This document shows positions 1-6,054 of a stretch of DNA of 9,929 nt, in pieces. Source of the stretch: Actinomycetes bacterium. GTDB taxonomy: Bacteria; Actinomycetota; Acidimicrobiia; Acidimicrobiales; Acidimicrobiaceae. Numbering within the stretch: the stretch's first letter is position 1; every line of letters starts with the position of its first letter. The stretch spans positions 1 through 9,929 of the forward strand of contig JAKAPB010000037.1 in NCBI GenBank assembly GCA_021823045.1. The letters are read 5' to 3'. Both the position numbers and the translations under genes were made by a program. The notes beneath the pieces are model-generated. The model searched no databases. It saw nothing but the letters and a program-made list of their open reading frames with translations, and was not told the DNA's origin.

Positions 1-42
1 AGCGGTGTAGGACAGGCGTTATCAACAATCAGTCAATCTTAA
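1..42 (+). CDS. Possible 3' end of an upstream gene (tail only)
   Basis: Frame 1 is open from the window edge to a TAA at 40-42 and would encode the 13-residue tail SGVGQALSTISQS. The tail is composition-neutral and carries no recognisable motif. If real, this gene converges on the sufC operon, and the hairpins that follow would separate the two transcription units. The open stretch is too short to exclude chance, so this is only a possibility. Confidence 0.15.
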   Translation, partial: SGVGQALSTISQS

Positions 43-77
43 ATAAAATAAGGGCAAACCGGACCCCCCTGCCGGTT
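39..77 (-). terminator. Probable rho-independent terminator of the suf operon
   Basis: Read on the minus strand, the perfect 6-bp stem AACCGG/CCGGTT (arms 72-77 and 57-62, loop of 9 bases) is followed after a few bases by the T-rich run TTATTTTATTT (about 51-41). It lies about 160 bases past the sufC stop codon. The stem is short and the tail does not abut it, so it is plausible rather than certain. It suggests that sufC is the last gene of its operon. Confidence 0.45.
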
Positions 78-83
78 CACCCC

Positions 84-191
84 AGTCGCTAAAGCGACTC
101 GCCCTCAGCTGAGCGCCCCCCCAAATGGCTCAGCTGAGGCTGCGACTTTCGTCGCGACATCAACACTTTAGCAGAACGTGACGCCAGTCAC
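84..191. repeat. Cluster of inverted repeats (hairpin array) after sufC
   Basis: Four perfect inverted repeats sit in tandem here, beyond the terminator-like one at 57-77. They are AGTCGC/GCGACT (84-89 and 94-99, loop 4), the 12-bp CCTCAGCTGAGC/GCTCAGCTGAGG (103-114 and 128-139, 13-base loop with seven C's), GCGAC/GTCGC (142-146 and 151-155, loop 4) and GTGAC/GTCAC (178-182 and 187-191, loop 4). Each arm of the longest hairpin contains CTCAGCTGAG, itself a 10-bp palindrome, so it occurs twice. The array may stack terminators, stabilise an mRNA 3' end, or form a structured RNA. The sequence alone does not decide between these. Confidence 0.6.
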
Positions 192-239
192 AACTCCTGT
201 CCGTCAATGGGTGCGCAGGACAACTGAGAAATTAAAGTG

Positions 240-1043
240 TTAGCTAGGGAATGGGCCCCGCCGACCCGTTCCTAGAAGGTCCTCCAACGAGGATCTAACC
301 ACTTCCGGCTTCGTCTCTCGATACTCCTGGTAACCGGTTTTCTCAAGCTCTAAGGCAAGTCCGATATCCCCCGTCGCCTTAATTGTGCCTTCCGACAGGA
401 CCAAAACCGTTTCTGGATGCAACTCTTTTAGTAACCTCGCGTAGTGGGTAATTACCAAGACCCCCGCACCGGTTGAATCGGCGATCTCCCGGACCCTCCT
501 AGAAACCGCACGCAAAGCGTCGATATCCAAACCGGAATCAATCTCATCCAGGATTGCATACTTCGGCTTGATTATTGCCATCTGGACGACCTCAGACCGC
601 TTCTTCTCCCCGCCCGAAAGGTCGACGTTGACAAATCTGCCCCAAAGCCTCTCTGGGAAACCCACCAGGGCCGCCTGGCTATCGATCTCAACTCCGATCT
701 GATCCGCCGAAATACCCCTCGACTCAAGGGCGGCTTCAAGCATCTCTTCCATTGTCACCCCGGGGAGTTCGGAGGGGTATTGTGAAATAAGAAGGAGCCC
801 CGCCCTAGCCCGTTGATGAGTGGCGAGTCCCAAGAGTTCCTTGCCTTCTAGCGTGACCGATCCCGATTCGACTCGGTAGCTACCCCTCCCCATAATCACG
901 TTCGACAACGTACTCTTCCCCGAGCCGTTCGGACCCATTACCGCAGTGACCTGTCCTGGAGGTACTTCCAGAGAGATTCCATTCAAGATCTTTCGACCTT
1001 CGATCCCAGCCACCAGATCTCTAATTACGAGTCCACTACTCAC
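240..1043 (-). CDS. sufC: SufC, Fe-S cluster assembly ATPase
   Basis: SufC is the cytoplasmic ABC-type ATPase of the SUF system. It binds SufB and SufD and drives the conformational change used in building iron-sulfur clusters. The 267-residue protein, a usual length for the family, shows the full ABC set: Walker A GPNGSGKST (37-45), Q-loop Gln88, signature LSGGEKKR (142-149), Walker B YAILDE with catalytic Glu167, a SufC-typical DEIDSGLDIDAL stretch, and the switch histidine in ITHY (His200). There is no membrane segment. The start is GTG (1043-1041), preceded by a GGAGGAG ribosome binding site, and it overlaps the Rieske gene stop by GTGA, which implies translational coupling. It is the third gene of sufD-Rieske-sufC. 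No sufS or sufU follows, and a terminator-like hairpin lies downstream. Confidence 0.96.
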   Translation of the reverse strand: MSSGLVIRDLVAGIEGRKILNGISLEVPPGQVTAVMGPNGSGKSTLSNVIMGRGSYRVESGSVTLEGKELLGLATHQRARAGLLLISQYPSELPGVTMEEMLEAALESRGISADQIGVEIDSQAALVGFPERLWGRFVNVDLSGGEKKRSEVVQMAIIKPKYAILDEIDSGLDIDALRAVSRRVREIADSTGAGVLVITHYARLLKELHPETVLVLSEGTIKATGDIGLALELEKTGYQEYRETKPEVVRSSLEDLLGTGRRGPFPS

Positions 1044-1381
1044 TTCTGCCTCTCCTCCGGGATTAGTAAATAAACCGTGCCGCCATCCACTTCTATCTCA
1101 TAGACTGGAACGGGCTTGACTGCGGGAAGGCTCTGGGGTTTCCCGTCGACGAGCGAAAATGTGCTTCCGTGCTTCCAGCACTCGATCTCCCGCTCAGCCT
1201 CGTAGACTTCACCCTCCGATAGTGAAAAGTTTGCGTGCGAACACCTGTCGCCTAACGCGTAGTAGTCACTTTCAATTCGAACGACTACCACTCGGTGACT
1301 TTCATAATCCACCCGCTTGACCGGCTTATCGACAAAGTCGATCGTCTGTCCGATTGCAATGCGCTCAGACACGACTACCAC
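1040..1381 (-). CDS. Rieske [2Fe-2S] ferredoxin of the suf operon
   Basis: This small soluble Rieske-type electron carrier (113 residues) resembles the ferredoxin subunits of ring-hydroxylating dioxygenases. The cluster ligands are visible as Cys47-X-His49 and Cys68-X2-His71 (CSH and CWKHG), with the usual 18-residue spacing and a following GSxFSLxDGKP segment. Its position between sufD and sufC is a known actinobacterial arrangement, so the job is probably electron supply to, or acceptance of a cluster from, the SUF complex rather than aromatic catabolism; that role is inference. It overlaps sufD by 7 bases and sufC by 4. Two GTG starts are possible: 1381 (GAGGAG only 2 bases away) or 1372 (spacing 11), the latter giving 110 residues. 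There is no oxygenase gene nearby. Confidence 0.9.
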   Translation of the reverse strand: MVVVSERIAIGQTIDFVDKPVKRVDYESHRVVVVRIESDYYALGDRCSHANFSLSEGEVYEAEREIECWKHGSTFSLVDGKPQSLPAVKPVPVYEIEVDGGTVYLLIPEERQK

Positions 1382-2601
1382 TTCTCCTCGAGCGAATCGA
1401 AGATGATCCCTTCCAACACCTCAAGCGGTTGGTTCCCTAAAAGCTCCTTAAAAAACCCTCGGACCAAGATACGCTCGGCAGCTCCGGGTTCTATACCGCG
1501 ACATGCCAAGTAGTAGAGTTCGTCTTCTTCAACCGGTCCGACGGCAGAGGCGTGAGAGCAACGTACATCATTCTCCTGGATGTCTAGGTTTGGAACCGAG
1601 TCGGCGTGAGAAGAGTCGCTCAATATGAGGTTTCGGTTGGTCTGAAATGCATCTGATCCTACGGCACCCTTTGCGATATGAATTAGCCCGCTGTAAATTG
1701 AGTGCGAGCTACCGGCGAGCGCACCTTTATAAAGCAGCTCAGACCTTGTTTTCCTGGCGAGATGATTTTGGAAGGTTCTAAATTCCAGGGTCTGATCGCC
1801 TCCGCCAATATAACCTGAAAGGAGCTTTGCCGAGGCATTCTCTCCAACGAGGTCACAGTCGGTCCTAAGTCGTCCATACTTGGCGCCAACTGCCAGGTGA
1901 AGACAGTTGACCGTCGAGTCTTTCCCTGCGGTAATGCTTAAGTAGGCAAACTCCTTAGTATCTATTTCTCTTTCCTGCAGCGAAGTATAAGTAACCTTGG
2001 AGCTCTCGCCTATAACCAAAGCAGTCCTTGGTATTTCAATCGAGTCAGGAGCCCCTCCCGTCCGAATCTCAACGATCTCGTGCTCGGCGTTATCGGCTAC
2101 GGCTATCTCCAGGGTCCTGAGACCGAGGGTAGCACTTTGCGAACCGAGATCGCAGACGATCGTCCTAGTAGTGCGGGATGGAAGGCTAAGTCTAAGTGGT
2201 ATTTGCGAAAAACCATAATCGAGGAGTTCGAAGCCCTCCAGATCACCCCTTCGTCTGGAGCTACCGGTTATCACCAAGGTCGAATCTAGAGACAACTTGA
2301 CACCGCTAGGAGAACCGTTGGTCAGCACTATGACGTTATCAAATTCACCATATGGGGCAATAAGCGCCGAAACGCCCTCCACGCCAGTCTGGGTCGCTGC
2401 TTCAATAGTCGGCTTCGCGTCAAGTGGCTCTATCTTCAGGCACTCTAAGGTGACTTCGTCGATATCACCATACCGCCAATCTTCTTCTCTTTCGGAAGGA
2501 AAACTCATCTCCTGGAGCTGAGATAGGACGGACTCCATCTCGGCTTCGCTATCCACCCAGCTGGGGATTGACCAATCCACCTCGTTGTTTAAGATCCGCA
2601 T
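1375..2601 (-). CDS. sufD: SufD, Fe-S cluster scaffold component
   Basis: SufD pairs with SufB on a SufC dimer to form the SufBC2D scaffold that assembles iron-sulfur clusters in the cytoplasm. The 408-residue protein matches SufD rather than SufB in length and in its N-terminal segment (PSEREEDWRYGDIDEV, 35-50), which corresponds to the family's Pro...Glu-x-Trp-x-Tyr motif. The centre (about 160-340) is the repetitive beta-helix region. The C-terminal signature NLDIQENDVRCSHASAVG (338-355) includes Cys348 and His350, and a helical RGIEPGAAERILVRGF segment follows. The ATG start has an AGAGGAA ribosome binding site. It is the first gene of its operon and divergent from a crotonase gene. sufB, normally directly upstream in actinobacteria, is absent here, so the SufB partner must be encoded elsewhere. 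Confidence 0.92.
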   Translation of the reverse strand: MRILNNEVDWSIPSWVDSEAEMESVLSQLQEMSFPSEREEDWRYGDIDEVTLECLKIEPLDAKPTIEAATQTGVEGVSALIAPYGEFDNVIVLTNGSPSGVKLSLDSTLVITGSSRRRGDLEGFELLDYGFSQIPLRLSLPSRTTRTIVCDLGSQSATLGLRTLEIAVADNAEHEIVEIRTGGAPDSIEIPRTALVIGESSKVTYTSLQEREIDTKEFAYLSITAGKDSTVNCLHLAVGAKYGRLRTDCDLVGENASAKLLSGYIGGGDQTLEFRTFQNHLARKTRSELLYKGALAGSSHSIYSGLIHIAKGAVGSDAFQTNRNLILSDSSHADSVPNLDIQENDVRCSHASAVGPVEEDELYYLACRGIEPGAAERILVRGFFKELLGNQPLEVLEGIIFDSLEEKW

Positions 2602-2619
2602 TTGGTTCCTCTACAAAGT

Positions 2620-2634
2620 GTCACAAGAAGTGAC
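2620..2634. promoter_or_regulatory. Inverted repeat GTCAC-N5-GTGAC upstream of sufD (operator candidate)
   Basis: A perfect 5+5 palindrome with the spacer AAGAA is centred 26 bases before the sufD start codon. Its position in the leader or promoter of the suf operon would suit a repressor such as an iron-sulfur-sensing SufR-type regulator. The arms do not match any operator I can name with confidence, and short palindromes occur by chance. Confidence 0.25.
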
Positions 2635-2805
2635 CTCGAAATACAACTACCTACATATTACTAATTAACCTTACTTTCGAATCACCTGGTAATTTGGACT
2701 TTTTATCGCAAGCATAAAAGATCATCGTGGCGACCGAAAAAAGGCGCTATTTGGCGATATCTTTAGCAGGGTATTCCCAAACAGGTGAATTTTTGGACGG
2801 GCCCT

Positions 2806-2810
2806 GGAGG
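2806..2810 (+). promoter_or_regulatory. Ribosome binding site that decides the crotonase start
   Basis: GGAGG, followed after four bases (CAGC) by ATG at 2815, marks that ATG as the start. The longer in-frame GTG at 2785 has no comparable site and would add ten residues with no counterpart in the family. Confidence 0.75.
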
Positions 2811-2814
2811 CAGC

Positions 2815-3624
2815 ATGGCCGTTGTAACGACCGAGATAGATGGTTCGATAGGTACGATTTGGCTCGATCGAGCAGAAAAACTAAACGCAATGGGAAACCA
2901 ATTCTGGGTCGATCTCCCTAATGCGGTAGCGGAACTGGAGGAAAATCCAAACGTACGGGTCATTGTGGTTTTAGCCAAGGGCAGGCACTTCAGCGTCGGT
3001 TTGGACCTCATGGAAAGCCCTCTTCCACTCGGCGAGGATCGCGCCTTGAGCCAAGCGGCTGCGGCAACCAAACTCTACAGGCGGATAAAGGAGTTGCAAA
3101 ACGCTATCTCAAGCCTGGATAGCTGCCGGAAACCCACGATCGCCGGGGTACACGGCTACTGCATCGGAGGAGGGGTCGATCTCATCTCCTCCTGCAACAT
3201 GCGCCTTGCAACTACCGATGCCACCTTCTCGGTCCGAGAAGCAAAGATTGCAATTGTCGCCGATATCGGCTCGCTACAAAGACTCCCACAGATCATTCCA
3301 AAGGGGATATTGTACGAACTCGCGTTGACCGCTAGAGATTTTAGCGCTAAGGAGGCCCAGGAGTGGGGACTCGTCAATCGCGTGGTTGACAATGTAGATC
3401 AGCTTCAGGCGGCCTGTGTCAAGTTGGCAAACGAAATCGCAGATAACTCACCCCTCGCCACCATGGGGACCAAAGAGATTCTGGATGGCGTCTGCAACCG
3501 TAACCTAAGCCAAGATTTAGACCGGGTCGCCTTATGGAACTCTGCGTTCATAGAGTCTCATGACCTAAAGGAAGCCGTGGCTGCTTTCATCGAAAAGAGA
3601 CCCGCAACTTTCAAAGGTGATTGA
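2815..3624 (+). CDS. Crotonase-family enzyme, probably delta3,5-delta2,4-dienoyl-CoA isomerase
   Basis: A cytoplasmic 269-residue enoyl-CoA hydratase/isomerase superfamily member acting on CoA thioesters of fatty acids. The oxyanion-hole segments are HFSVGLDL (58-65) and GYCIGGGVDL (114-123). The acidic residues Asp122, Glu142 and Asp150, in VDLISSCN, VREAKI and VADIG, correspond to the Asp/Glu/Asp set of rat ECH1 dienoyl-CoA isomerase. Classical hydratases instead have Glu at both catalytic positions. The stretch from GGGVDLIS to LQRLP also reads closest to ECH1. The likely role is moving double bonds during beta-oxidation of unsaturated fatty acids with odd-position double bonds. It is a single-gene unit, divergent from suf and convergent with the next gene, so the context does not add to the assignment. 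Another isomerase of the same fold remains possible. Confidence 0.85.
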   Translation: MAVVTTEIDGSIGTIWLDRAEKLNAMGNQFWVDLPNAVAELEENPNVRVIVVLAKGRHFSVGLDLMESPLPLGEDRALSQAAAATKLYRRIKELQNAISSLDSCRKPTIAGVHGYCIGGGVDLISSCNMRLATTDATFSVREAKIAIVADIGSLQRLPQIIPKGILYELALTARDFSAKEAQEWGLVNRVVDNVDQLQAACVKLANEIADNSPLATMGTKEILDGVCNRNLSQDLDRVALWNSAFIESHDLKEAVAAFIEKRPATFKGD

Positions 3625-3637
3625 CCAGCCGTCGGGA

Positions 3638-3973
3638 TCAGACGTCCTTTCGCCATCCGAAAAGGCCACGTCTTCTCTTGTGGCGTACCTCTAGTGCCGC
3701 CTCAGGAAAAGAGGCTGAGATGATCTGCTCGGCCTCTTGGAGCATTGATTGCGTTTCGGGAAGTGCCGCCGTCTTGGGGGCTTCCTCTACTGGAGGCGAG
3801 ATCAGGGATCCATGGACCCAGGCCACATCGGCCATCCGGGGCTGAAAGCCTGGGCAGTCGCTAGGGCAGTTCCACGGGGCTTCGGGGGCAAGATCAATTG
3901 TGCAATACCTGGCTGTCTCCCCGGAAGCGTAAGTCCGACTCTGGAAGTTCTTGCACTCTTCCCTCATTGCCAT
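3638..3973 (-). CDS. Small four-cysteine protein of unknown function
   Basis: A 111-residue soluble protein that I do not recognise as a characterised family. The N-terminal half holds four cysteines, Cys7, Cys24, Cys36 and Cys40 (spacing 16, 11, 3), in a context rich in Pro, Trp and acidic residues (APWNCPSDCPGFQPRM). This looks like a small metal-binding or cluster-binding knot. A Ser/Glu/Pro linker and a basic C-terminus (RHKRRRGLFGWRKDV) follow. There is no signal peptide or membrane helix, so a cytoplasmic location is likely. The start is ATG 3973 with GGAGG seven bases upstream (revised starts such as the ATG two codons later have a poorer fit). The strong ribosome binding site and protein-like composition support a real gene. 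It converges on the crotonase gene with only 13 bases between the stops. Confidence 0.75.
   Translation of the reverse strand: MAMREECKNFQSRTYASGETARYCTIDLAPEAPWNCPSDCPGFQPRMADVAWVHGSLISPPVEEAPKTAALPETQSMLQEAEQIISASFPEAALEVRHKRRRGLFGWRKDV
3641..3680 (+). terminator. Candidate rho-independent terminator of the crotonase gene
   Basis: Seventeen bases past the crotonase stop, GACGT+CCTTTCG (3641-3652) can pair with CGAAAAGG (3658-3665) and ACGTC (3668-3672). The result is an interrupted stem of about 12 bp with one bulged A, an unpaired CC and a 5-base loop. It is followed by TTCTCTT. The structure lies inside the last codons of the convergent four-cysteine gene, so the DNA serves both uses. 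The T-run is broken by C's, which keeps confidence moderate. Confidence 0.4.
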
Positions 3974-4469
3974 ATAGATCCTCCAAATAGATCGTTTCCA
4001 GATTACCCAGTTATTTGACCATTAGAAAAATTTCCTCTATGCAGATACACAGCAAGCCGCTGTTCGTGCTCGGGCAAGCTCCGAGTCCCTTCTGATTGGA
4101 CTCTACGTTTGGCTCCACAAACTACTCATCGTAGGTTCCATCATTGGGAAGAGCACACAGCTTGACTTCCAGGGGGGTATTTCACCTACGGCCGACGGTT
4201 GGCCCGTCCTGTCGGTTTGAGCCACCATTAAAAGAAGCGGAACGGTAGCAGACGCCGGGTCGGCAGCTAGTTCAATGGAGAATAAATTGTACAGCTGTGC
4301 GGCACAAATCGGCCACGCCTTTAACCGCACCTTCCAAAACCTCCAGTAATGACTAATCGACCGCCCAGCTATCTCAAAGCTTGACAGTGAAGAATGGGGG
4401 TCAAGAACAGAAGATAGTGAAAAATAGATCTTGGCTACCAGCCGATTTGAAACTACATTGGAGGTCAAA
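3974..4469. other. Gene-free region between the four-cysteine gene and htrA
   Basis: I see no convincing gene or RNA gene in these roughly 500 bases. On the side nearer the four-cysteine gene are two neighbouring inverted repeats: CTCGG/CCGAG (about 4069-4073 and 4081-4085) and GAGTCC-N9-GGACTC (4083-4088 and 4098-4103). They share bases and so could only form alternately. On the htrA side there is a perfect TTGACA at 4381-4386, but no matching -10 element at 16-18 bases. Promoters for both divergent units must lie here, but I could not place them. Confidence 0.5.
4460..4464 (+). promoter_or_regulatory. Ribosome binding site that decides the htrA start
   Basis: GGAGG, then five bases, then GTG at 4470. 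This favours the GTG over the in-frame TTG at 4431, which lacks such a site. Confidence 0.7.
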
Positions 4470-6029
4470 GTGGAGTATCGCCCCGAAGGTGATCCAATGG
4501 ATATGGGATCGGCACCTGATCCACAGATCCCGGGATCTTCAGCTACCGAACCAGTCTCCCCAGCCGAAAACATTCCCGTCGGAGAAAGCTCGACTCCTGG
4601 TAATACCGAAGACGCTACGTCGCCGTATTCGGGTGGCGATTTAGGTGCCAGCGGCGCCCCAATAGGTCCAGCTTCTCCTCTTTCGTCATCAGTGCAGGCA
4701 ATGGGATCTACACCGGATTCCTTCAGTAACCCATCTCAGTTCAATTGGGCAGATCAGGTTGGGCCGAGCATTGGGGAAGAGGAGCTTATCGATCCTACGC
4801 TTGCCGCCGGATCACAGCACAGATGGAGGGGCAAGAGAGTTCGGGGTCCACAACCCAATGGGCAACATAAGACACGACAACTAACCCCGGGCAAGACATT
4901 GGCATTCTCGGTTGTCACCTCTACGGTTATAGCTTCTGCATTCGGAGGTCTCATTGGATATCACTTTGCCACTTCGAACCAGACCGTGATTCAAGCGCCT
5001 GTGGTAAGTAACTCCGCTGCGACGTCGTCGGTGTCTGGAAATGCGGCTCCGCTAAGTATCCAGAGCATCCTGGCTAAAGTCGACCCAGCGGTCGTTGACA
5101 TCACGACTACCGGATATACCGCTGCGGGCGGCTTCTTTGGTGGAACTACCGCATTCACCGCCGCTGGGACGGGAATGATAATTTCCTCGAACGGCTACGT
5201 CCTGACAAACAACCACGTTATTGCGAATGCGACCAACATCAAGGTGACCCTTTACGGTCAGACTAAGTCCTATCCTGCAAAGGTTATCGGGACCGATCCG
5301 GGCCACGACGTAGCGGTCATCCAGATCCAAGGTCTAAAGAACCTGCCGACGGTGACATTTGGCTCATCGGCGCAGGTCAAAGTTGGAGATCCGGTGGTAG
5401 CAATCGGCAACGCCGAGGCTCTCCAAGGACTACCGACGGTAACTCAGGGTATCGTTTCTGGACTAAACAGGTCAATTTCGACCCAGAATGCAAATCTTAC
5501 GGCCATGATCCAGACCGATGCTCCGATTAATCCAGGAAATTCCGGTGGGCCGCTCTTGAACGCTGCTGGAGATGTCATAGGGATGAACACCGCAATCCTT
5601 GCCGGTAATGGCAGTCAGGTCGCCCAAAACATCGGTTTTGCCGAATCAATCGACTCCGTCTTACCGATAGTGAAACAGATCGAAGCGCACCCCAATGCAA
5701 CGGGGACCATCGGTGTAACTTCGAACAAAGCTTACGTTGGAGTAAGCGTTCAAACGCTGAATTCTGCCCTCGCTCTACAGTTGGGCTATAGCGCCAACTT
5801 ACAGGGAGCTTTAGTCGATTACGTTGTCCCAAATTCACCGGCTGATCTCTTGGGATTGGTCGCCGGTGACGTAATTACTTCGCTCGATAACAAAAGTGTC
5901 ACCTCAGCAAACTCTTTAGTGACTATTGTCAAATCATTGAAACCCGGTGATCAGGTCGCGATTAGCTGGATCGACGTGAACGGCTCCAACAATGGAACCA
6001 TTCAGCTCGCTTCGGCTCCGACCGCCTGA
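4470..6029 (+). CDS. htrA: HtrA/DegP-type membrane-anchored serine protease with PDZ domain
   Basis: An envelope quality-control protease of the S1C (HtrA) family, 519 residues from GTG 4470. The order is: a Ser/Pro/Gly/acidic, low-complexity cytoplasmic head (1-140) ending in basic residues; one membrane helix (about 143-165, TLAFSVVTSTVIASAFGGLIGY); a short linker; a trypsin-like domain (about 195-410); and one PDZ domain (about 421-512). The catalytic triad is His249 (TNNHVI), Asp280 (GHDVAVI) and Ser358 (INPGNSGGPL). The active domain is therefore outside the membrane, where it would degrade or chaperone misfolded surface proteins. A long cytoplasmic head is common in actinobacterial HtrA proteins. 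The response regulator gene begins 25 bases downstream on the same strand, so the protease is probably co-transcribed with a two-component system, as pepD is with mprAB in mycobacteria. Confidence 0.93.
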   Translation: MEYRPEGDPMDMGSAPDPQIPGSSATEPVSPAENIPVGESSTPGNTEDATSPYSGGDLGASGAPIGPASPLSSSVQAMGSTPDSFSNPSQFNWADQVGPSIGEEELIDPTLAAGSQHRWRGKRVRGPQPNGQHKTRQLTPGKTLAFSVVTSTVIASAFGGLIGYHFATSNQTVIQAPVVSNSAATSSVSGNAAPLSIQSILAKVDPAVVDITTTGYTAAGGFFGGTTAFTAAGTGMIISSNGYVLTNNHVIANATNIKVTLYGQTKSYPAKVIGTDPGHDVAVIQIQGLKNLPTVTFGSSAQVKVGDPVVAIGNAEALQGLPTVTQGIVSGLNRSISTQNANLTAMIQTDAPINPGNSGGPLLNAAGDVIGMNTAILAGNGSQVAQNIGFAESIDSVLPIVKQIEAHPNATGTIGVTSNKAYVGVSVQTLNSALALQLGYSANLQGALVDYVVPNSPADLLGLVAGDVITSLDNKSVTSANSLVTIVKSLKPGDQVAISWIDVNGSNNGTIQLASAPTA

Positions 6030-6043
6030 CGATAGCTGCAACT

Positions 6044-6048
6044 GGAGG
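6044..6048 (+). promoter_or_regulatory. Ribosome binding site that decides the response regulator start
   Basis: GGAGG, six bases before GTG 6055. A longer reading from ATG 5992 would overlap htrA and put an unrelated 21-residue tail before the receiver domain, so GTG 6055 is preferred. Confidence 0.75.
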
Positions 6049-6054
6049 ACCAAG

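Larger units (their letters stand above)
2602..2814. promoter_or_regulatory. Divergent, AT-rich intergenic region between sufD and the crotonase gene
   Basis: This is the only space in which promoters for both divergent units can lie. Positions about 2640-2720 are markedly A+T-rich compared with the flanking genes. Several TATAAT-like hexamers exist, for example TAATAT on the minus strand at 2660-2655. I could not pair any of them with a convincing -35 element at normal spacing, so no specific promoter is called. A perfect inverted repeat near the sufD start is listed separately. Confidence 0.5.

Noticed and set aside
157..159. ATG on the minus strand after sufC as a start for a next suf gene
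   Set aside because: The frame closes after about 24 codons within the hairpin array and there is no ribosome binding site.
2727..2921. 64-codon plus-strand open frame overlapping the crotonase start
   Set aside because: It runs in another frame across the 5' end of a clearly real gene, and its composition is rich in Arg and Asp as expected of an out-of-frame reading.
3749..4018. Plus-strand open frame of 89 codons opposite the four-cysteine gene
   Set aside because: It is the antisense shadow of a gene with a strong ribosome binding site and a protein-like composition, and it lacks its own start signal.
4381..4386. Perfect TTGACA as a -35 element for htrA
   Set aside because: No acceptable -10 element lies 16-18 bases downstream; the nearest partial match (GATAGT, 4413-4418) is 26 bases away. 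A lone hexamer is expected by chance.
3974..4469. tRNA or small RNA gene in the gene-free region
   Set aside because: I looked for a GGTTCRANYCC-type T-arm and cloverleaf pairing on both strands and found none; the short inverted repeats do not assemble into a known RNA.
4103..4573. 156-codon open frame on the minus strand between the four-cysteine gene and htrA
   Set aside because: It overlaps the htrA start by about 100 bases on the opposite strand, has no ribosome binding site that I can see, and its translation is low-complexity Ser/Pro/Ala with no recognisable motif.
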